A stretch of DNA of 60,000 nucleotides from Apostichopus japonicus (taxonomy: Eukaryota; Echinodermata; Holothuroidea; Aspidochirotida; Stichopodidae), in contig NC_092579.1 in the NCBI RefSeq assembly GCF_037975245.1, forward strand, positions 1,729,001 to 1,789,000, given 5' to 3'. The notes under the pieces were generated by a model that was given only the letters and a program-made list of their open reading frames with translations, had not been told where the DNA came from and made no database searches. A program made the translations under genes and the position numbers. This document shows, piece by piece, positions 1 through 12,400 of this stretch; the stretch's first letter is position 1, and each line of letters begins with the position of its first letter.

Positions 1-614
1 ATGTAGGATGTGTACTTTGGGGTGGGTCGGAGTTCATTATTTTCTATCTCATTTTCCCTGTCTTATATGTTGATATATATTTGGGAGCACTTTAGGGTAC
101 TTTACACAGCTTTTCACACGAATTTAATCTTGCAACCGGCACACTGTATCTTATAAACTTTTCTGTGTCACTATATTGTAACTACACGGTAATTTACTGT
201 ACGATTATAAAACCTGTGAAGAAAAATAATGAATGAAATAAAGTGAAATTTAAACTGTCAAACACACCTTGGAAGTGCAAATATGAAAGCGTTTACGTGC
301 AAAACGTTTGTCATAGAACATTTAATGCCATCTTAGATGTTATTGATAACATTTATGCCAAAAGATAATACCCTTCGTTTTCTCAGTTTAACATTTCATT
401 TCTCATTTTTATTTTATATTTTATTTTAATTTCTTCCTTGAATTTTTTTAATTAATATCATACGAGATGGGGGCAAGCATGAGGTAGCACACCTTGATAT
501 CTCTCAACCCCTCCCTTCCCGTGCGCACTCTATATAATGACCCACATATCCCAATAGTGTTAGATAACCAATATTTCCATAATGGCAATTTCCATACAGT
601 AAAGTATATCTTAC
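1..614. other. Flank, no recognisable gene
   Basis: AT-rich DNA with a T-rich run (about 380-450). Nothing coding could be supported here. A minus-strand reading frame continues from 614 down to 448 but is best read as intron after a splice donor at 609-614. Confidence 0.5.
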
Positions 615-948
615 CAATCGATTCTTCTGTGTATTTCATCACGTGACCATAACGATCCCACCAAAGTGATTCACATGCCAAACATTCGCTAGATGATCCT
701 TCCCGTGTTATGCTGCTATCATCATAAACCGTCTCGTAGCAGGACGTAAGATCAAAGTCTTCATGTTTACGGGATCGCCGATAGCCGTCAGATACAGTTC
801 TAGCGGTGTCGCGTACTCGTCGGGTATTCTTGTAAAATTCTTTCTCACATGACATACACCTTCGCTGACCGACAATTTGTCTATGATAAAATATAGCTGA
901 TATCTTCATTATAAACCAGACGATAGGAGGCCATGGTCCGTCTTCCAT
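615..948 (-). CDS. Orphan exon candidate, possible receptor tail; unknown gene
   Basis: An open minus-strand frame with clearly higher GC and many CGN arginine codons than its surroundings ends at a good GTAAGA donor (609-614). From the ATG at 946-948 it reads MEDGPWPPIVWFIMKIS (short hydrophobic segment), then a basic, cysteine-containing stretch (RRCMSCEKEFYKNTRR), then an acidic, tyrosine-rich part with SCYETVYDDSS and ECLACESLWW. This resembles the end of a membrane segment followed by a cytoplasmic tail with tyrosine motifs. I do not recognise the family. The frame is also open for a short way upstream, so the true exon start is unknown. It could be a real exon, a duplicated exon relic or a transposon piece. 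Confidence 0.35.
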
Positions 949-1105
949 GATGCCGAGTCGATTTCTACCAATATCAAGCCGATTTCTACCAAATATTGGT
1001 TAATTCAATCAAACTTCTCGTGTGATATCAAATGCTCTTGAAATTAATTTGTCATATATCTTCAATATAAATCAGACAATAGGAGGCCATGTTCGCCATA
1101 ATTTG
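896..1105. repeat. Partial tandem duplication overlapping the orphan exon start
   Basis: The segment around 896-935 (TATCTTCATTATAAACCAGA then CGATAGGAGGCCATG) recurs diverged near 1057-1092 (CAATATAAATCAGACAATAG, then GAGGCCATG), about 157 bp away. In between, GATTTCTACCAA occurs twice (960-971 and 981-992). The second copy is frame-broken. Confidence 0.6.
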
Positions 1106-1579
1106 GTATCTTCGTGCAAGTATAACCGTCTGCTGCGACGATCATCGGCTACTCACTTCGTTATAGTCACTTCGTTATAATGCCTCTCTTCTTTGTAGCT
1201 TTCCATAGAGATCGTAAGATTAGTCTATATATCGATGTACAATACGTTATGCTCTACAATGCATGTGTCAAAATATGGCAGCATACCTGTATGTACATAT
1301 TATTACACCGCTTCATGTTATGACACAATAGAAGTACAGAGGCAGTCAGAGACTAATGCACACATTTGTGTTTAAGGAAGTATTACATACATTAGTATAT
1401 ATGCCAAAGTAATAACAAACGACACTAGTCTATTGAAAGCTGACAAAAGTGAAAGTTTGAAGGTACCTACCTGTGTTTGAAGGAAGGATTAAATAAAAGT
1501 ATTTAATTATGACCAAGCGTATTCTTGATAGCTTACACACACACCAATCCACCGAAAGTGGAAGCAGAATATATTTGTT
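1106..1579. other. Non-coding stretch, nothing recognised
   Basis: No ORF, repeat array or RNA-like structure stood out by eye. Confidence 0.4.
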
Positions 1580-2040
1580 ATCGTGTTTCATTCAGTTATT
1601 TGAGAAACTTGAAAGTGATATAGGCTTCCTTTTGTGGGTTTTGCAATAGCTAATTTAAATAAAGACTCATTAACAGTAGAGAGAGATTTCTGCTGAGCAA
1701 ACAGTAAAGGAAGGTTTTCACTTTGACCTCTGTTGACCAGACCTTCACCAGTTCCAATATAGGTTTCTTTCAATCAACACTGTGTATCCAAATACCGAGC
1801 ATCAAGTTTATCCAAACTTCCACTTTTGCAGTTCTCATATGTACAACCTCTGACCTCTGTTTACCTCAAATAACCTTTGATCTCCAACAATATCATTAGT
1901 TTCCTTGTTACACAATATGACGTTTAGGCATCATGTTCTTGCCAGAGTTCTCCTGTTTACAAGCCAAAGTGTCACACGCAAGCGCACGTACAAATACAAG
2001 TATCACCATTGCATAGATTCCTTTGATTTCGGAAGTATAT
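1580..2040 (+). repeat. Interspersed TGACCT-rich repeat, diverged copy
   Basis: Contains the run CTGACCTCTGTTTACCTCAA, ATAACCTTTGATC, then CAAGCCAAAGTGTCACACGC, CATTGCATAGATTCC. The same order is seen in the better copy at 4696-5215. The short ORFs across it are not coding. Confidence 0.6.
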
Positions 2041-3284
2041 ATATACTGAGAAAACGCTTATATTCTGACAGTGTAATATCCACTGTTCGTAACACACTCT
2101 CACTTTTCCAAAAGTTCCCTACTTATTTATCGAGTTATTATCCATGAACTAGTACACTGCTTGAAAGGTGGTTCATCATAAGACTTTACCTAACGAATAT
2201 CCTCCTTCACAAATGCGTTTCACTGACGTGCTAAAAGACTAACATAATAATAAAAAACCTAAGCTGGCTTATTACACAAGTGCTTTGTTAAAATAACAGT
2301 TTATCTGTTTACAGTAAGTTCTTCCTTGCTGTCATTATATTACTAATTTAGATTTGATGATTAGCAGAAGTGGTTCAGTTTCCGTCATTATGAGTTGTTA
2401 GTTGAAATAATAATTATACTAATTATAGATAAGTACTTTAAAAATGTTTTCATTTGGGTGAATTTAAATAAGTCTCTTGGAAACTCCCAATTGAGTAATA
2501 ACAATTTATTGTTCCTTAAAGGTGCATTGCGTTTTGTGTGGAAAAAAAGAGTACATTTTGGTTATTATGAAACAACGACCAGAAATGATACTGTACCTTA
2601 ATAAATTTGAAAATACAATTGCTGAAATATCCTGTGTGCTCCAACGGACAATAGTGTCAAAGTTTTATCACAATGTCTGAAAGATCGCATGATAAAGATG
2701 ATGTTGTAAAATTGTGTACAGACAGACAGACAGATATGGCCTTGCTTTCACCCAAGGCTAACCAGTGTTGTTATGTTGTATACCAAAGACAAAAAAACAC
2801 ACAAAAGAAGAATGAGACGACAAGTTTTGTTTTAAAGATGACCGAATAATTGTTAATGCTCTTATGTAAACTTTGACACGATAGTAGTTAATTCAAACAG
2901 CCATTACTATCATTACTATTAGTAGCAAAGAGCAGTCTAGTAACACACGCACGCACACACACACACATATCATGATGTGATGTATTTAATGTTCATTCAA
3001 TAAAACATAAAGTTTACCACAATACTCAAACAACATGATCTGGTTCAATATTTTGGAACATTTCATACATAACCTTTCTCAGATTTTAATAATGCACATC
3101 CTCATCATTCTGTCCCACTCCCTCTTCATCCCTCTCCTCGCCCCCAACCCCCCCCCCCCCAAAAAAAAGGCATACTCTTCTGCACATCTTTACAGAAACT
3201 GAAGGTGGTCCATAAAAACATAGACTTAATGCAAGAAGCCATCTGAACATGTGAAACAAACCATTGTTGGGCCAACTGTGGCCC
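2041..3284. other. Non-coding stretch with simple repeats
   Basis: Holds a short (CA)n tract near 2945-2968, a GACAGACAGACAGA run near 2719-2734 and a C-run then A-run near 3149-3168. No gene or RNA feature recognised. Confidence 0.5.
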
Positions 3285-3286
3285 AA

Positions 3287-3528
3287 CAACTACATATACT
3301 CTCTAGTGACAATTTAAACAAAATCAAATGTCAACATCTTCAAATTTAAAGCCTTGGTTTGGTTTTTCTCATCACTTGCCATCTTAAATCTGTCGATTTC
3401 GACCAAGCAACTACATATGCTCTCTAGTGACAATTTAAACAAAATCAAATGTCAACATCTTCAAATTTAAAGCCTTGGTTTGGTTTTTCTCATCACTTAT
3501 CCATCTTAAATCTGTCGATTTCGGCCAA
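3287..3528. repeat. Two-copy 121-bp tandem duplication
   Basis: Copy 1 begins at CAACTACATATACTCTCTAG (3287) and copy 2 at 3408; the second follows the first directly and is nearly identical, ending in GTCGATTTCG(A/G)CCAAG. The high identity indicates a recent event. Confidence 0.9.
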
Positions 3529-4030
3529 GTTCCTTTGAGATTCTACAAGACAGTTAATATACATCCTCATCGAGAAAGTTATGAAAGTAAGTACTACTGT
3601 CCATGTTAAGGCAATTAAACTCCCCTCCCCTCCCCTCCCCCAAATTCAACAAACAATGACATTCTCATTGTTACACTTTCTGCCTCCACCCATGTTTCTG
3701 AACTAACTTAAAGGTTACAAAGATATAACCTGCTACCTAAGATCAAAAGTCACATATGGTTGACTGTTACTAACCATAAAACTCCTTTCCTTTTGACTTG
3801 GGGAGATATTTAATACCTTGGCTTACAAAGCTGCCTGTGATAAACCAGCCAGTTTGGGACAATTTTCGTAATCCTAGTATCACTCTATACTGCTGTACTA
3901 TATAATGCTGCAATGTACTCACACTGACAGTATAAACATCCCTGAACAAATCTAATTCTAATAGAAATGGGATATTCATACTGTCAGTCAGTACAAGTGA
4001 CTAAAAGTCAGGCATGAAAGTAAAGTATTC
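3529..4030. other. Non-coding stretch
   Basis: Contains a CTCCC-rich patch near 3618-3640 and nothing else recognisable. Confidence 0.4.
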
Positions 4031-4680
4031 AGAACCAGCCAACCAGTTAGCTATGTGATTCCTTGACATATAATTACCTCAAATTTCAAAATAACGACTG
4101 GACTAATGTAGAGCAAGTGAGTTAAATTTGTCCTAGAATTATGTGAGAACCAGAAAGGGGTTTGTAGCAATCCCTTGTCACCATCAACCATGTCATTCAC
4201 TAGTAAGGATTTTACAGTATAGAATTTTAAACCAAAAAGTGTCAATATCCAGAGAGAACAGTCTACCTATGTGAAATATAGACACATTTTACCAATTTTG
4301 AGCTAGCAGTCCCTTTTATAGTTATAGCTTGTTACATGACATTGTTTATACATTGTGAAATAGTTTTGAGAAATTGGCCAATTTTCCACCATTTGAGAAT
4401 TTAACCTTTTAACCCTTTGAATCAGTCTGTACCCATTTGAAATACCAGTCTGTGCCCATTTGACACCTTGGCGCTCAGAGGGAGAAACACTTGTAGTAGG
4501 TTTAAGTGCATGTTTAAAGCAAGAGTGTGAAGTCTGAAGCAGATTTCATTACCTGGAAGCCAGGTATGTTTTGTTGAAGACCTATAGAGCCCCTTCACTG
4601 AGCATACTGAACTTAATTTGACCAACTATGTTCACCAAAAAGAAAATCATAGCATTGGAGAATTCACAGATTTATTGTAG
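4031..4680 (+). repeat. Copy A of a ~650-700 bp interspersed repeat
   Basis: Collinear with 47181-47890. Shared landmarks in order: GTGATTCCTTG, CTAATGTAGAGCAAGTGAGT, GTGAGAACCAGAAA, GTAAGGATTTTACAG, ACCAATTTTGAGCTAGCA, GCAGATTTCAT, GACCAA(C)TATGTTCACC. The copies differ by many substitutions and indels, so it is an old family. No coding capacity or terminal repeat was recognised, and the family cannot be named from the sequence. Confidence 0.8.
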
Positions 4681-4695
4681 CTTTAATTTTTAAAG

Positions 4696-5215
4696 GTTTT
4701 CAGACTTTGATGCCTGTTAACCTCATTTGACCTTTCACCTATACCAATTTCAATAGGATTCTTGCACTCACCAAGCTGGATCTACATACTCAGTTTGAAG
4801 TTCAAGAAAGATATACTTCTTGTGTTATTGTGTTTACAAGATTTTTATACTTTCACTTAAATGTTGACTGCAAATGACCTTTGACCTCCATCAATTTCAA
4901 TAGTATTCTTGTTCTCAACAAGTTTAATCTGCATACCATGTATGAAGTTCAACAAAGATGTACTTTTTGAGTTATTTTGTTTTCAGACTTTGCCCTCTGT
5001 TGACCCCAAATGACCATTGAAGCTCACAGAAAACAATAGCTTCTTGTACTCAATAAGAAAGATCCACATCAAATATGAAGTTAATCCACCATTAACTATT
5101 TGAGTTACTGTGTTAACAAGCAAGTGTCACATACATACACACACACGCATGCACACATACACCCGTACACCATCTCCATTGCATAGATTCCTTTTGCTTT
5201 TGGCAAGGAATCCAA
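4696..5215 (+). repeat. TGACCT-rich interspersed repeat with three ~140-bp internal units
   Basis: Three units start near 4696, 4830 and 4978. Each goes from GT(T)TTCAGACTTT- or GTTTACAAG-like sequence through TGACC(T), CAATTTCAATAG, CTCAACAAG, TATGAAGTTCA to GAGTTATT. The block ends with AGTGTCACATAC, an (AC)n tract (5134-5150) and CCATTGCATAGATTCC. A diverged copy lies at 1580-2040. Confidence 0.8.
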
Positions 5216-5482
5216 AATGACCCAACTCATAAACTCTAGGCCTCATGAATATGCAAACATATCTGCAAACACATATTCACCATATATGTAAAGGGCATAG
5301 CTGAATGAAAATCTTTGTCAACTAACAAAACAGATGCTTTCCAGTGGTATATATCTTCACAAACAAGAACATTTCTGATGGATAATTAGGAGCCATCATG
5401 TGGATACTTGGGACTACCCTACTCCAAGGACACCCTGGAAGCTGTATATAAAACAGGAATACCACTAAAGCATATCATCACT

Positions 5483-5488
5483 TTTATT
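5483..5488 (-). promoter_or_regulatory. MAP2K4: Candidate MAP2K4 polyadenylation signal (AATAAA)
   Basis: On scanning by eye, this is the first AATAAA on the minus strand downstream of the stop codon, about 850 nt past it. It implies a 3' UTR from 6340 to roughly 5465. No transcript evidence; ATTAAA variants lie nearer the stop, for example near 5711. Confidence 0.3.
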
Positions 5489-6340
5489 GACTCAAAAGTG
5501 CTCACTAAGTTATCAATTGGTTTAATAATCACTTACACATTATTGTGTTGGACGCAAAGTATTAACATTCTCTAAACTCACATAAATAATTATACATCAT
5601 GAATATTTATCAGCAATATGAAAAACCATCCAATCACGATTCGACACTGAATCGTTGATAGTTTGAATTACCACGTTTATCATTTAAACATGTAGTTAAT
5701 GTTCTCTTATTTTAATGAGTTTCAATGAATGATCAGCAGAAGAAATGTTAGATTACACGATGACTCCGATTTGTTAGAACATCTGCGGATATTGCTGCCC
5801 GAGAAAAAAAAAAAAAATTTTCTCCGCTTTTCCTGCAGGCAATGTTACGAGTCTCGAAAAACATTCACAATTACGTTGCACAACTACAGTAACAAAGGGA
5901 ATAGCATTGCGCGACCATTCACTAAAGCTTTACCTGTTATAAAATTTCATGGTAGACTGCCTTGTAAAGTGGAAAATCCTTGTCTTGCACAAAGACCTTT
6001 CACTAAAATATTGAGAATATCTCATTACTCATAACCATGACAACAAGCAAGATTTGTACCCCATACAATATGTCTCTCTCTCTCTCTCTTGCGGTACTGT
6101 ACCTCCATCTGTAACCGTTTACCAGTTCTTTCGAGAGCAGGATCTTCATCAACTGAAATATATGCCGACAGTGAATCTATTATTACTTTTTTTTACTTTT
6201 TTGAGCCTTTTACAAAAGCATCTCTTTTTGGCTGTCACGTTTAAGAATGCAATCCGAGAGAAAACAAAAGAATGTCTTGGACAAAATGCTGATTGTTCAT
6301 CGTCGTAGATCTTGGAGGAGGAGGAGGAAGACGACTGTTG
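5489..6340 (-). other. MAP2K4: Probable MAP2K4 3' UTR
   Basis: Inferred from the gene model: it follows the stop codon up to the first AATAAA. It contains a (TC)n tract at about 6070-6090 and a GGA/CCT-rich stretch right after the stop (6312-6330). Plus-strand ORFs here (5729-6308) have no recognisable domain. Confidence 0.35.
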
Positions 6341-6460
6341 TCATGGTAACTCCTTAGAGTGAGGCAAGAAACCCATTTCCCTCATCTTGGAGATGATGTC
6401 TGAAAAATATATCTCCACATCTATCTCCTCTGATTCAGACTGCTTGATGAAATGGTTGTT
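6341..6460 (-). CDS. MAP2K4: MAP2K4 coding exon 12, C-terminal tail and stop
   Basis: Forty codons including the TGA at 6341-6343. It begins [10 protein letters not shown] and continues [16 protein letters not shown], then a short tail ending HSKELP. By position it covers the end of the kinase domain and the DVD docking region where MAP3Ks bind in mammalian MKK4. It is the most diverged part of the protein: KHPF of vertebrates is NNHF here, and the tail lacks the usual MYVD-type ending. Acceptor TTTTAG. Confidence 0.9.
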   Translation of the reverse strand, partial: NNHFIKQSESEEIDVEIYFSDIISKMREMGFLPHSKELP

Positions 6461-9400
6461 CTAAAATGGGGGAGGGGAGGAGGAGAGCAGAGGGATGAAA
6501 ATATGGAGAAATAATTAATTGAAAGAAACAAAAGGTTAACATGATTTAATTCAATCCAACACTACGGATTGCATTCACTTATCCTAATAATTTCATATTT
6601 GGTTTCATCATGATGTCAAGATTGGTAGAAACATGACCTCATTGCAACAAGAGTGGAATGCTGAATAATTCATGAAACCAGACTAAAGTATGAAACACAC
6701 ACAGCTGTTGTAAGCTTTATGTAGCAAATCACAAACTGTAGCTGTTCAATGACAACAGAGACAAGCAAGTATCATAAATACATTGTAGCTGTGTGTGTCT
6801 AATTCAAATAGGCATTTTATATGACAGAAGATCATATCACTAGACAATATCAAATCCAGTCAAATAACATATAAAGACAATAAATCCAGTCCAGGATAAA
6901 AACTCTAATTTAAATTAACCTGTTTCTAAAAACCAATTACTAGAGAACACAAAACTATGTTTTGTCAGTGCACTGAAGAACTTTTACCTGAGTAAAGGTA
7001 AGAGGTACAGCATAGCACTTAAAAGCCAAATCTGGTTATGTAGGTGATAAAGAGTTCCCATTGCAACAAAAGGCTGAATGTCCCATTTAATTGGACTTTC
7101 AGTTTTCATGCTGTTATTAATTGCCTTTTGACGAACACAAAACAGAGTCAACACAGAATCCATAGGTATCTGTTCCTCTGTTTGCTATCATTTCACAGCA
7201 TATCTATATCGCTAAACCTAACAAGTATCAAACTTATTTAATGCCACATAAATAAAATAAATAAACCTCAATCATGCTGATATTCTTCTTTCTATTTTTT
7301 GTGTTGAACAACTTACGTTTGTTATGTCAAATTAACGTTACCATTTTGCAAACTCTTCTTTTTGGTCATCATAGATATTTGATTAAATTGATATTAGTTT
7401 CTACCTGCAGTGATTAATTGCTGTTATTTTTACATTACTATTCTCTTCCACACCTATTAATTTTTGATGATGGAATAATTATTTCTTGTAATTAATGTCA
7501 TTAATTTGTTCTTGAGAAGGTACTCTTTTGATATTTGGGATGACTTTGAAATTAATTACGTCTTGGACTTACCAATAGTTGATCGTACTTTGGACGTTCC
7601 TTCTTAGATTTGGTAAGACTGTGCGGAAAAATAGGTAAAATAGATCAAATAGAGATGGCAGCAAACCAGAAGTAGTTGAAGTCACACCAAGGATTGCAGT
7701 GTTAAAGTTACCCAAGTATGAGGGGTGGAGGAGGGGGGTAGGTATATGAGGACTCCTATCAATTGACTTATATTAAATTATTTGATATCCAACCAACCAA
7801 ATTAACATAGTAATGTGTTTTACAACTTAAAGCAGTCAATTTTTTACTTTAAATATCAGTTCAATTAAGTTTCAGTTGAGAGGAACGTGTTGCATCATTT
7901 GCAGGAAAGAAAGTATTATTTATCGAGAAAGAGATCACTTTATGCATTTGGTTAATTTTGAATAATTGCATGTTATATTTGTAACTACAGAATCATTTCC
8001 AGAATTGTCTCCTGGTATAGGTGGAATCATCAAACATTTCCTGACAGGTGTCGTAGTGTTGTAACATTTTGCAGTATTTGTCAGAGAAGAAACAGTTTGG
8101 TCAGGAAAGCCGTAATACATCTCCTGAATTATACCAATATTCTACAGAATGCAATGTCAATACCTTAAAGTTTCAGTAAGTTTGACTTGAAAATAGCTAT
8201 TATTCAATCGTTTTACTTTATTTAACATATCCTTATAATTTTACTTCCATGTTTATGCTTCACCAATGAGCAAAGAAAGTAAATAAAAGAATGAAAAAAT
8301 ATGCAACTATCAATTAAAATCAGACTCACCATACATTAACAAATTCTGTAAAGTCTGTGGAGAAAGGGACCTCATCTGTGCTAAAGAGAAGAGGGGGTTC
8401 TCCCTTTACGACCTGCGTCAGTTGATCAAAGACACTGTTCCACTTTGGGTATGGAAACTTGCCAGTAGCTATTTCATGCTGTAATGGGTGAAAGGTCAGA
8501 TTCATTGGAATTAAGCATGGTGGAATGTAGTTCAACATGGCGGCTAATTAATTCAAGGAATAAAATCAAACTATTTACTCTAACTGGTCCAAGATTACAC
8601 CAAAGAAATACTTTGCAAACTAACAGAATCTTCAACAGAAATAAAACATTTTTTTTGTGTTAGTTTTGTACAAATTATTATCAGTGACAAAACAGAATGC
8701 CCTACAGCAACCTTGAAACTATCACAACATATGAGTTATCATAGCCACAACCCAGAATTTGATTAATATTTTGGGGCGTACTGTTACGTTAAACAATGAC
8801 AGTGTGTAATTTTGCTTGGCAGCTATCTTTATACCATGTAAACTCTGTAAGCTTTTTGTTTTTGCTTGGGGTAACAATTCAACTGATAGTTTTAACAAAA
8901 TTTGGTTTTTTGAGTTTAAAATTTGACCACTTTTCAGATGGGAAACATGCGGACTGCTCATAGCTTTTGGAGACTGCAAGCTTACCGTGGCTGGTAATGG
9001 CGTGTGGAAATAGCTAATTTTAAAGGCCAGAGAGGGATCGCACCAAGATTTTCCAAGATCTGTTTTTACTCGCTTCAAATACTAACATCTTGAATTACCT
9101 GCTCCTCAATGCAATTTGGCTGATGGCCTCTTCTTTAATGATATATTTTCATGTAATGAACTAATCAAGGGCAAGAAGTTTCAATTAGTTGGTGAAACTC
9201 AGGCATCTACAACAAACTGTCTGGCCTTTCGGGTTCATCATTTTGATGTTTATGATTCCTTAAGAGACCTTAGACCTTGAGGTAATTTGTACATTCAATT
9301 GACTCTTATGTCGTTACCAGTGTTATTCCTAGACTCCAGACATCAGATCTTATATCATAACCGCCTTTGGACATTCCAGGATCTATTCTTTCTGGCTGTA

Positions 9401-12400
9401 AATGAAAGAATAAAAAATATAAATAAAACACAACATAATAGACAACATAAACGACAGAACAGAAACATATTCTGGGAAATCAGTATGATCAGGTAAGGCA
9501 CAATACAACACCAGTCACAGCTTAACTTTCAAGCTGAATGTTCTCAATGGAATTTCATCAATTTCACTATTTTGCCATTTTCTTTTTTTAAGAAAAAGAA
9601 GATAAATGGTTCCAACCATGGTATTTAGTGTATGCCAACTTAATCCTGGGAAACATCCAATTACCAGCGGAAGGCCTACCTGGTTTGCTGGTAACTAGTT
9701 GCATTATAGTTGTTTATTTATACAGCGCATATAACTTTACAAACAAAAACATTATTTGTCAACATGTCAACATCTCTACTGGCAGATGCTAAGATCAACA
9801 AGAAATAATGAGCAAAATGTATCTGCCATTTTTGCAGTGAATTTTATGGTGATTCAGCAATTACAGTAAGGATTTGGTTTCAAGTCAAATCCACTTATAA
9901 TTCAATCCAGAGCCTTGATGGCCTCCACCCAGCCAGAATTTGTCTTGGCTTAGAATGAGACAGATACAGTCAGCCTAAACTTGAAATCAATCTAACAAGA
10001 TCCTTCTAATACCGGTTTATTGTCAGTGCCTAATTACATGTCATAGTTTGCTACTTAAGGTCGCATACATATTGGCTACAAAGCTTCCAGCACTAAATAC
10101 AGCCCCTAAAATTTGAAAACCTCAAAGTAACTTTCTATAAATACAAGAAATAAGGTATATTTGTGTTTGTGTATTTATATGCAAAAGTATCTATAATGTT
10201 AACAATTGACTGATTTTTGAGAGACAGTCTCAGACATGGTTAGTTAGTATCCTACTTAGAGATATGCAAAATCACTTTTTTAACTACTCTGATTGGTGGA
10301 AAATGAACATGTGATAGAGCTAAAGACACGTTAAGTCTTTAATATTCTGTACAACACATTGTAATGAGCTCTAGTACCTGCATATATTGACAAAGATACA
10401 ATAAATCACAATCGAATTATATTGTCCATACTATCAACTGTACTCTTCTTGAGAATTTGTTTTTTTCTGTTTTGGGCATCTCATCATTGTAATTTTTTTA
10501 AGAAATTAAATTTTGTTAAGAATTTTTTAAATGATAACAAATACAGTTGTGCAGACTGTACTGGCGTGTTCAATAGCTGTCCAAGCACATTTCCACGGTA
10601 ACGAGTTGATATAATTTCTTTACTTAGTTACAATACTGAATTTTATGCTGCATGCTCCATAAAGCACTTTATCTGTTGATGACCACAAACTCTTGTGTTA
10701 AGACAAGCTCGACTTCCTATGAAGGGGCTTACATACCAATTGTAGGGGTTAACCTGCGACCTACAGACACAAAATCTCTGGTTAAAACAGCTCTAACCAT
10801 GTGAGAACAGCATAGTACTATGAGTAACCTACCTGTGCTGTAAAGATTAATTTCACAGTTTGATACTTGAGGCCATACATGTCTTGGCTAAAGGATCTTC
10901 CACTTAAAATGTGAAACCTTCTAACAACCAGCAACATCCTACTTGATAGTTCCTGTCAGTACGTACTACCCTCATTTTATTTCATCTTTGTTTGTCAAAC
11001 CGTCATGTTTGTATTTTGATACTTACTGCCATATATGGTCTGCATCCAGCATCCTTTGTTTTGGCTATTGAATCCACCAGTTGACCACTGATACCAAAAT
11101 CACATAGTTTAATGTTGCCTTTAATGTCAACTAGGATATTGGAGGGTTTCACATCTGAAAAACACAGAGAAAAAGGAATCAATTATACTACCAATGTCGT
11201 CCTCCTGTCTTGTAAACAATCCTGAAAGAGGAATTGTTGTATCATCATCCTTCTCTCTCTGTGATTCTGTTTATAGATCTGTTTCTCAATATGACTATAT
11301 GGCTGTAAGGACTATTAAAATAACCAAAAAGTCTAGCACATGTCACCATCTTTCATGTGAGTGGACTACATGACTTGTTTAATAATAATAATAATAATAA
11401 CTGTTTTTTTGTATAGCGCAGGTATCCAGAGCACAAGGCAATGTTCAAATGTGCTCCCAAATAAATCTAACTGTGATATTTCTCAAAAAGGATAGTTTTT
11501 AACTGTTTTTTGAGATCCGTCTTACTGGATGGAGAAATAGGTGCCTCTTGTTTGGCTATGAGATTGTTCCACAGTGGTGGGGCCATCACGGAGAAAGCTT
11601 ACAAGAATCATCCAAGCTTAGCAAGTTTACAAGAATCATCCAAGCTTAGTAGCAACAGAGCTATAAATGCAATTAATTACCACCGAAAACGGAAAATGCT
11701 TTAAAAGCCAGTTTGAAATACTTGCTGCAATTTTCAAAAATATAACTTGCAAATTATATAGGTGCGTCCATGATTGGAATTAATAGCAAGTTTTACACTA
11801 AGGATTAACCACACACATTTCTGAGGAATGCTACTAATACCCCTTTAAAGCGTTTGCCATTTCCACTATTATCAAGTTTTGTGTTTTTAGAAGAGAGAAA
11901 ATATTGTTTGTATTGCTTTCAGTTCTGTACAACTAACATGGTATTCATGATGCAATACCTCACGACCAATGCTCTATACTGAAGTACCATTTCATCATTG
12001 TAAAAGCAAAACCCTGAACCCAATTGACATTTAACTAATATAATATATATATTAAGCATTATGAAACATTCTATTAAGGTCATCAAAATGAGAGCAAGTT
12101 TCAGACAAGTTTTAAGTCAGGAAGTAACCATGGACAAAAATGAAAGTAATTAAAGTACAAACATTTGGGAATATGAATCATACAAAGACATATAAACACA
12201 GTTAGAAGACAGAGCCAGAAAACTTAAAAAAAGATTTTTTTCCGTCTACACAAATAAACTCAAAATATATATTTTAGCTAATTGTTGTAATAAAGAGATG
12301 TTACACTGTTATGAAAGTGTACTTGTCATCCTAACAAACTTTAAGACTTAGACAAAACATTTACCATTTTCAGGTACATCTATGAACAGCCACTTATGTA

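Noticed and set aside
8722-9078. 118-codon minus-strand ORF in intron 9
   Set aside because: Lies between two in-phase MAP2K4 exons that splice directly. No domain.
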